From the NCBI GenBank assembly GCA_002304445.1, contig NEVA01000015.1:1-64000 (forward strand): 64,000 bases of DNA, read 5' to 3'. This DNA is from Opitutia bacterium Tous-C4FEB (GTDB lineage Bacteria; Verrucomicrobiota; Verrucomicrobiia; Opitutales; Opitutaceae). Positions 59,833 to 64,000 of the stretch are shown here, piece after piece. The position numbers were made by a program, and so were the translations under genes. Numbering within the stretch: the stretch's first letter is position 1; each line of letters begins with the position of its first letter. The notes under the pieces were generated by a model, which saw only the letters and a program-made list of their open reading frames with translations, searched no databases and was not told the DNA's origin.

Positions 59833-60636
59833 TCAGACGGGCTCGTTGATGACGGGGTTGGTGAGTGTGCCGATTTTTTCGATTTCGATGCTCACGGTGT
59901 CGCCCGCTTTGAGGAAGACGGGCGGGTTGCGGGCGAAGCCGACGCCGTGCGGGGTGCCGGTGAGAATCACGGTGCCCGGCAGCAGGGTGGTGCTGGCGCT
60001 GAGAAACTCGATGATCGCGGGCACATCGAAGATCATATCGTCGGTGCTCCAGTCTTGCATCGTCTCGCCGTTGAGAACCGTGCGGATGCGCAGGGCGTTC
60101 GGATTTGGAATCTCGTCACGCGTGACGAGGACCGGGCCGAGCGGGGCGAAGGTGTCGAAGCTCTTGCCCCGGCACCATTGACCACCGCCGGCGTTGCGTT
60201 GCCAGTCGCGGGCGGAGACATCGTTGGCGCAGGTGTAGCCGAGCACGTAGTCGAGGGCGGTGGCCCGGGAGACGTTCTTGCACCGCCGGCCGATGATCAC
60301 GGCGAGCTCGCACTCGTAGTCGACGGAGGCGCTGGGGAGCTTTTGCGGGAGCTCGATGGGGTCGCCGGGGTTTTGGGTGTTGGCGGGATTCTTGACGAAG
60401 AGCACGGGGTGGGGCGGGAGCGGGCTGTTGCTCTCGGCGGCGTGCTTTTTGTAATTAAGGCCGATGCACGGCAGGTAGACGGGCTCGATCGGGGCGAGAA
60501 GTTTGCCGGGGACGACAACGTGTTCCGTGACGCGGAAGTCGCCGAAGATATCGCCGGTGATTGCGCGGGCTGAGCCGTCGGCTTGGAGTGAGGCGTAGGC
60601 GGGGCCGGCCGGGGTGAGATGGCGGATGATTTTCAT
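59833..60636 (-). CDS. fumarylacetoacetate hydrolase-family protein
   Basis: A 267-residue FAH-fold enzyme. Metal and substrate blocks: CIGLNYKKHAAE near residue 57, SVDYECELAVIIGRRCKNVS near 104 (acidic metal ligands in the YECELA part), YTCANDVSARDWQR near 133 and LTGTPHGVGFARNPP near 230. Family members act as acylpyruvate hydrolases, ureidoglycolate lyases or 2,4-diketo-3-deoxy-sugar acid hydrolases; the last would fit the rhamnose context. Its start overlaps the stop of the truncated PIN-domain ORF by four bases. Confidence 0.88.
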   Translation of the reverse strand: MKIIRHLTPAGPAYASLQADGSARAITGDIFGDFRVTEHVVVPGKLLAPIEPVYLPCIGLNYKKHAAESNSPLPPHPVLFVKNPANTQNPGDPIELPQKLPSASVDYECELAVIIGRRCKNVSRATALDYVLGYTCANDVSARDWQRNAGGGQWCRGKSFDTFAPLGPVLVTRDEIPNPNALRIRTVLNGETMQDWSTDDMIFDVPAIIEFLSASTTLLPGTVILTGTPHGVGFARNPPVFLKAGDTVSIEIEKIGTLTNPVINEPV

Positions 60637-60839
60637 GAGGATGCTGAGGAAATGATGTCGATGCCTTTGAGGCCGAAGCGGGGTGCGGCGGCGAGGAGGT
60701 GGCGGTCGTGGCTGTAGATTGCTTTAAGGCCGGCATCGGCGGCGCAGGCAAGGTGGAGTGCGTCGGCTGCGCGGAGGAAGACGGTGGGCGGGAGCCGTGT
60801 CAGGGTGGCGCAAGCGTCGTTAATCAGCCGGGAGGGCAC
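60633..60839 (-). pseudogene. truncated PIN-domain (VapC-like) toxin
   Basis: A 68-codon remnant carrying only the C-terminal half of a PIN domain: VFLRAADALHLACAADAG with one catalytic Asp, then YSHDRHLLAAAPRFGLKG. The N-terminal half with the first acidic residues is absent: a TAA lies just upstream and gcvP ends 65 bases away. No antitoxin gene is present. Likely the relic of a vapBC locus deleted between gcvP and the FAH-family gene. Confidence 0.7.
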
Positions 60840-60903
60840 CGGTTACACCTTGGTCAATACGGGTGTGCAAACGGCGATGGCAGAGGGGTGGCGCGGGAGG
60901 TCC

Positions 60904-63807
60904 TTAGGCTTTCGCCTCGGCGTAGGCGGCCATGCCGATGCAGCTGCAGACAAGATTGCGGTCGCCATAGACGTTATCCACGCGGCCGACACTCGGCCAA
61001 AATTTGGCTTGTCGGGCAAAGGCGCTAGGGAAGGCGGCCAGCTCGCGGGAGTACGGTCGATCCCACTCGTCGCCGCATACCACCTTGGCCGTGTGCGGGG
61101 CGTGCTTGAGGGGGTTGTTGGTTTTGTCGGACTCGCCGTTTACCACGGCCTGCATCTCGCCGTGGATCGAGATCATCGCGTCGCAGAAGCGGTCGAGCTC
61201 GCATTGGGCTTCGCTCTCCGTGGGCTCGATCATAAAGGTGCCGGGGACGGGGAACGACATCGTCGGCGCGTGATAGCCGTAGTCCATGAGACGCTTGGCG
61301 GCGTCTTCAACTTCGATGCCGGATTTTTTCCAGGCGCGGAGATCGATGATGCACTCGTGGGCGATGAGGCCGGCGTTGCCGCGGTAAAGCACGGGGAAGA
61401 ATTTCTCCAAGCGCTTGGCCATGTAGTTGGCTTTGAGGATGGCGTGCTTCGTCGCTTCGGTGAGGCCGTCGGGGCCCATCATGCGGATATACATCCAGGA
61501 AATGACGAGAATGCTGGCGGAGCCATAGGGCGCGGCGGAGACGGCGCCGATGCGCTGAGAGCCGAGAGTTGAGAGCTGAGAGTGAGGCGGCGAAACGACG
61601 TGGCCCGGGAGGAAGGGCACGAGGTGTGCGGCGACGCCGATGGGGCCCATCCCGGGGCCGCCGCCGCCGTGGGGAATGCAAAACGTTTTGTGCAGATTGA
61701 GGTGGCAGACGTCGGCGCCGATGTGGCCGGGGGAGGTGAGGCCGACTTGGGCGTTCATGTTGGCCCCGTCCATGTAGACTTGGCCGCCGTGCGCGTGGAT
61801 CGTGGCGCAGATGTCTTTGATCGCGGACTCGAAGACGCCGTGCGTCGACGGGTAGGTGATCATGAGCGCGGCGAGATCGTCGGAGTGCGCGGTGGCTTTC
61901 GCGGTGAGGTCGGCGACGTCGATGTTGCCTTGGGCATCGCAGGCGACGGGCACGACGGTGAAGCCGCACATCGCGGCGCTGGCGGGGTTGGTGCCGTGGG
62001 CACTGGTCGGAATCAGGCAGATGTGGCGGTGGCCTTGGCCGCGCGCCTCGTGGTAGGCGCGGATGACGAGCAGGCCGGCGTATTCACCTTGGGATCCGGC
62101 GTTGGGCTGAAGGGAAACGCCGGCAAAACCGGTGATATCGGACAGCCAGGCCTCAAGATTTTTGAAAAGCTTGGCGTAGCCGCGGGTCTGTTCGGGCGGC
62201 GCGAAGGGGTGGAGTTTGCCGAATTCGGGCCATGAGACCGGAAACATCTCGCTCGTGGAGTTGAGCTTCATCGTGCACGAGCCGAGCGAGATCATCGAGT
62301 GGCAGAGCGAAAGGTCTTTGGCCTCGAGCCGCTTGATGTAGCGGAGCATCTCGTGCTCGGTGTGGTAGCGGTTGAACGTCGGGTGGGTGAGAAACGCCGA
62401 CGTGCGCGCGAAGGGCGCGGGGAAGACAGAAAGTTGATCGCTGAGAGTTGAGAGCTGAGAGCTGAGGGACGCAGACTCGCTGAAGAAGGTGAGCAGCGTC
62501 TGGACTTCTTCGACGGTGGTGGTCTCGTCGAGGGAAAGGCCGACGGTCATGGCGTCGACGCGGCGGAGGTTGATTTTCTTCGCCTCGGCGGCGGCGTGGA
62601 CGCGGGCGGCGGAGACGTTGGAGATCGTGAGCGTGTCGAAGACGGGCTCGGCGTTGACCTTGGCGCCGGCGGCGCGGAGGCCGGCGGCGAGAAGCTCGGT
62701 CAGAAGTTTGACGCGGCCGGCGATTTTCTTGAGGCCGGCGGGGCCGTGATAGACGGCATACATCGAGGCCATCACGCCGAGGAGAACCTGGGCGGTGCAG
62801 ATGTTCGACGTCGCCTTGTCGCGGCGGATGTGTTGCTCGCGGGTGCCGAGGGCGAGGCGCATGGCGGGGTCGCCTTGGGCGTCTTTGGAAACACCGACGA
62901 GCCGGCCGGGCATCTGGCGCTTGAAGGCGTCTTTCGTGGCGAGGAAGCCAGCGTGCGGTCCGCCGAAGCCGAGGGGAACGCCGAAGCGTTGGGCGGAGCC
63001 GACAGCGACATCGGCGCCGAATTCGCCGGGGGCACGCAGGAGGGTGAGCGCGAGCAGATCGGTGGCGACGATGGTGTAGGCGCCGGCGGCGTGGGCGGCG
63101 GCGAAGAAGTTTTCGAAATCGTGGATCGAGCCGGTGGTGTCGGGGTATTGCACGAGTACGCCGAAGCAATCCGCGGCGGGCGCAAAGGTGCGGTGGTCGC
63201 CAACGACGACCGCGATGCCGAGCGGGACCGCGCGGGTCTTGACGATGTCGATCGTCTGCGGGTGGCACTTATCGGAAACGAAGAAGACGCGATGGGCGTC
63301 GGCGTGGCCGTCTTTGAGACGGTGACACATCATCATGGCCTCGGCGGCGGCGGTGCCCTCGTCGAGCATGGAGGCGTTGGCGATTTCGAGACCGGTGAGA
63401 TCGGTGACGACCGTCTGAAAGTTGAGCAGCGCTTCAAGGCGGCCCTGGGAAATCTCGGCTTGGTAGGGCGTGTAGGCGGTATACCAGCCGGGGTTCTCGA
63501 GGATGGTGCGCTGGATGACGCCGGGGGTGGCAGTATCGTAGTAACCGGTGCCGATAAAATTGCGGAAAATCTTGTTCTCGCTCGCGAGGCTGCGGAGTTC
63601 GGCGAGGGCGGCGGTTTCGCCGAGGGCGGCGGGGACGTTGAGCGCGGCGCGACGGATGTGCGGGGGCACGGCGGCATCGACGAGCGCATCGACCGACGAG
63701 TAGCCGAGCAGCGCGAGCATGGCGGCGGTCTCGGTCGCGCTGTCGCCGGTGTGGCGACGGGCGAAGCTATCAGCGGGGGCGAGCAAGACGGCAGCAGGCG
63801 AAGACAT
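60904..63807 (-). CDS. gcvP: glycine dehydrogenase (decarboxylating), P protein
   Basis: A 967-residue full-length PLP enzyme of the glycine cleavage system; it decarboxylates glycine and loads the aminomethyl group on the H protein. The N-terminal half contains [20 protein letters not shown] and [12 protein letters not shown]; the PLP lysine is in [18 protein letters not shown] near residue 705. The start at 63807 is preferred because upstream residues are unrelated. Two in-frame tracts look inserted: residues 446-460 ([15 protein letters not shown]) at the junction of the two halves, and [13 protein letters not shown] near residue 740, both encoded by GAGAGTTGAGAGCTGA-type repeats. No gcvT or gcvH is visible in the window. 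No glycine riboswitch was recognised upstream. Confidence 0.95.
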   Translation of the reverse strand: MSSPAAVLLAPADSFARRHTGDSATETAAMLALLGYSSVDALVDAAVPPHIRRAALNVPAALGETAALAELRSLASENKIFRNFIGTGYYDTATPGVIQRTILENPGWYTAYTPYQAEISQGRLEALLNFQTVVTDLTGLEIANASMLDEGTAAAEAMMMCHRLKDGHADAHRVFFVSDKCHPQTIDIVKTRAVPLGIAVVVGDHRTFAPAADCFGVLVQYPDTTGSIHDFENFFAAAHAAGAYTIVATDLLALTLLRAPGEFGADVAVGSAQRFGVPLGFGGPHAGFLATKDAFKRQMPGRLVGVSKDAQGDPAMRLALGTREQHIRRDKATSNICTAQVLLGVMASMYAVYHGPAGLKKIAGRVKLLTELLAAGLRAAGAKVNAEPVFDTLTISNVSAARVHAAAEAKKINLRRVDAMTVGLSLDETTTVEEVQTLLTFFSESASLSSQLSTLSDQLSVFPAPFARTSAFLTHPTFNRYHTEHEMLRYIKRLEAKDLSLCHSMISLGSCTMKLNSTSEMFPVSWPEFGKLHPFAPPEQTRGYAKLFKNLEAWLSDITGFAGVSLQPNAGSQGEYAGLLVIRAYHEARGQGHRHICLIPTSAHGTNPASAAMCGFTVVPVACDAQGNIDVADLTAKATAHSDDLAALMITYPSTHGVFESAIKDICATIHAHGGQVYMDGANMNAQVGLTSPGHIGADVCHLNLHKTFCIPHGGGGPGMGPIGVAAHLVPFLPGHVVSPPHSQLSTLGSQRIGAVSAAPYGSASILVISWMYIRMMGPDGLTEATKHAILKANYMAKRLEKFFPVLYRGNAGLIAHECIIDLRAWKKSGIEVEDAAKRLMDYGYHAPTMSFPVPGTFMIEPTESEAQCELDRFCDAMISIHGEMQAVVNGESDKTNNPLKHAPHTAKVVCGDEWDRPYSRELAAFPSAFARQAKFWPSVGRVDNVYGDRNLVCSCIGMAAYAEAKA
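61555..61593 (-). repeat. in-frame GAGAGTTGAGAGCTGAGAG repeat in gcvP
   Basis: Plus-strand GCTGAGAGCCGAGAGTTGAG continues AGCTGAGAGTGAGG. It encodes [11 protein letters not shown] in GcvP, in a surface-loop position after the active-site lysine. Confidence 0.65.
62428..62472 (-). repeat. in-frame GAGAGTTGAGAGCTGAGAG repeat at the gcvP half junction
   Basis: Plus-strand GCTGAGAGTTGAGAGCTGAG continues AGCTGAGGG. It encodes [12 protein letters not shown] between the two homologous halves of GcvP. The same unit type occurs in recD2 at 38301. Confidence 0.7.
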
Positions 63808-64000
63808 GGGGCGAAAACGTAGAAGCGGAGAACATTCATGCAACCGTGATTTGGAGAAAGGTCGGTCAATTTGGGTTTGTTTTTGGCGGGGAAGCGCGGC
63901 TGTTTTGGCGCGAAATGCCGCCAACCCGAAGCGCCGCCGGAGCCAAGCCGTTTTGCACCCGGGTGGAGCGCGCGGCGTTTGTGGACCGGAGGCTCGCGGA

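Noticed and set aside
63808-64000. glycine riboswitch upstream of gcvP
   Set aside because: The leader has some GC-rich pairing and a TTGACC-like -35 on the minus strand, but I cannot find the paired glycine aptamer cores.
1-64000. tRNA, rRNA, CRISPR array, insertion sequence or prophage
   Set aside because: No cloverleaf, rRNA-like stretch, regularly spaced repeat-spacer array, transposase or phage structural gene was recognised. The repeats present are single palindromes or short tandem tracts.

Overview
This is a high-GC (roughly 65%) bacterial chromosome segment. Gene content points to a verrucomicrobium of the Opitutaceae type: Ig-domain proteins sharing a tandem C-terminal module, an LL-diaminopimelate aminotransferase, a large TonB receptor with a carboxypeptidase-regulatory-like domain, pectin and rhamnose catabolic genes, Tat-exported Gfo/Idh/MocA oxidoreductases, and many short intergenic palindromic repeats. 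This assignment rests on family recognition only. I found no rRNA or tRNA gene, CRISPR array, insertion sequence or prophage.

Layout. 1-5.8 kb: DExH helicase (minus), MFS exporter, Tat-type metallo-beta-lactamase-fold protein, and an AraC-type regulator broken by two in-frame stops. 5.8-9.8 kb: TonB-dependent receptor followed by a lipoprotein beta-propeller phytase, preceded by an 11-bp-periodic TGACG array that resembles a PHO box. 9.9-12.4 kb: a XhoI/PaeR7I-like type II restriction-modification pair. 12.5-18.1 kb: small membrane protein, orphan ParA, RND pump and its membrane-fusion protein. 18.3-25.2 kb: an accessory cluster with two paralogous Ig proteins flanking DUF3570 outer-membrane protein, ApbE-like flavin transferase, TlpA-like thioredoxin and DUF4266 lipoprotein. 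25.5-30.6 kb: M16 protease, gene remnants and a pectate-lyase-fold protein.

30.7-36.9 kb: a type I restriction-modification island (HsdM-HsdS fusion, HEPN/Abi_2 protein, HsdR). 37-41.8 kb: DUF6933 protein, RecD2-like helicase, VapBC, DUF2721 protein and a HAD phosphatase. 41.9-45.6 kb: an Mla-type lipid transport operon (STAS-MlaE fusion, MlaF, MlaD, lipoprotein). 45.7-48 kb: DapL and a PanC homologue with altered active-site motifs. 48-57.8 kb: class II aldolase, bifunctional rhamnulose-1-phosphate aldolase/dehydrogenase, pectin methylesterase, rhamnulokinase, malate:quinone oxidoreductase and an SMP-30 lactonase. 58-63.8 kb: Gfo/Idh/MocA oxidoreductase, FAH-family hydrolase, a truncated PIN toxin and glycine decarboxylase P protein.

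Working together: the receptor and phytase look like a phosphate-from-phytate unit; the PME, pectate-lyase-fold protein and Rha enzymes suggest use of pectin or rhamnogalacturonan; two restriction systems, an Abi protein and toxin-antitoxin genes form the defence component; and the DUF3570/ApbE/TlpA/DUF4266 block is the best candidate for an incompletely described envelope redox system. Palindromic and ACT-type repeats recur at gene ends and, unusually, inside coding regions of recD2, gcvP and the TlpA signal peptide.
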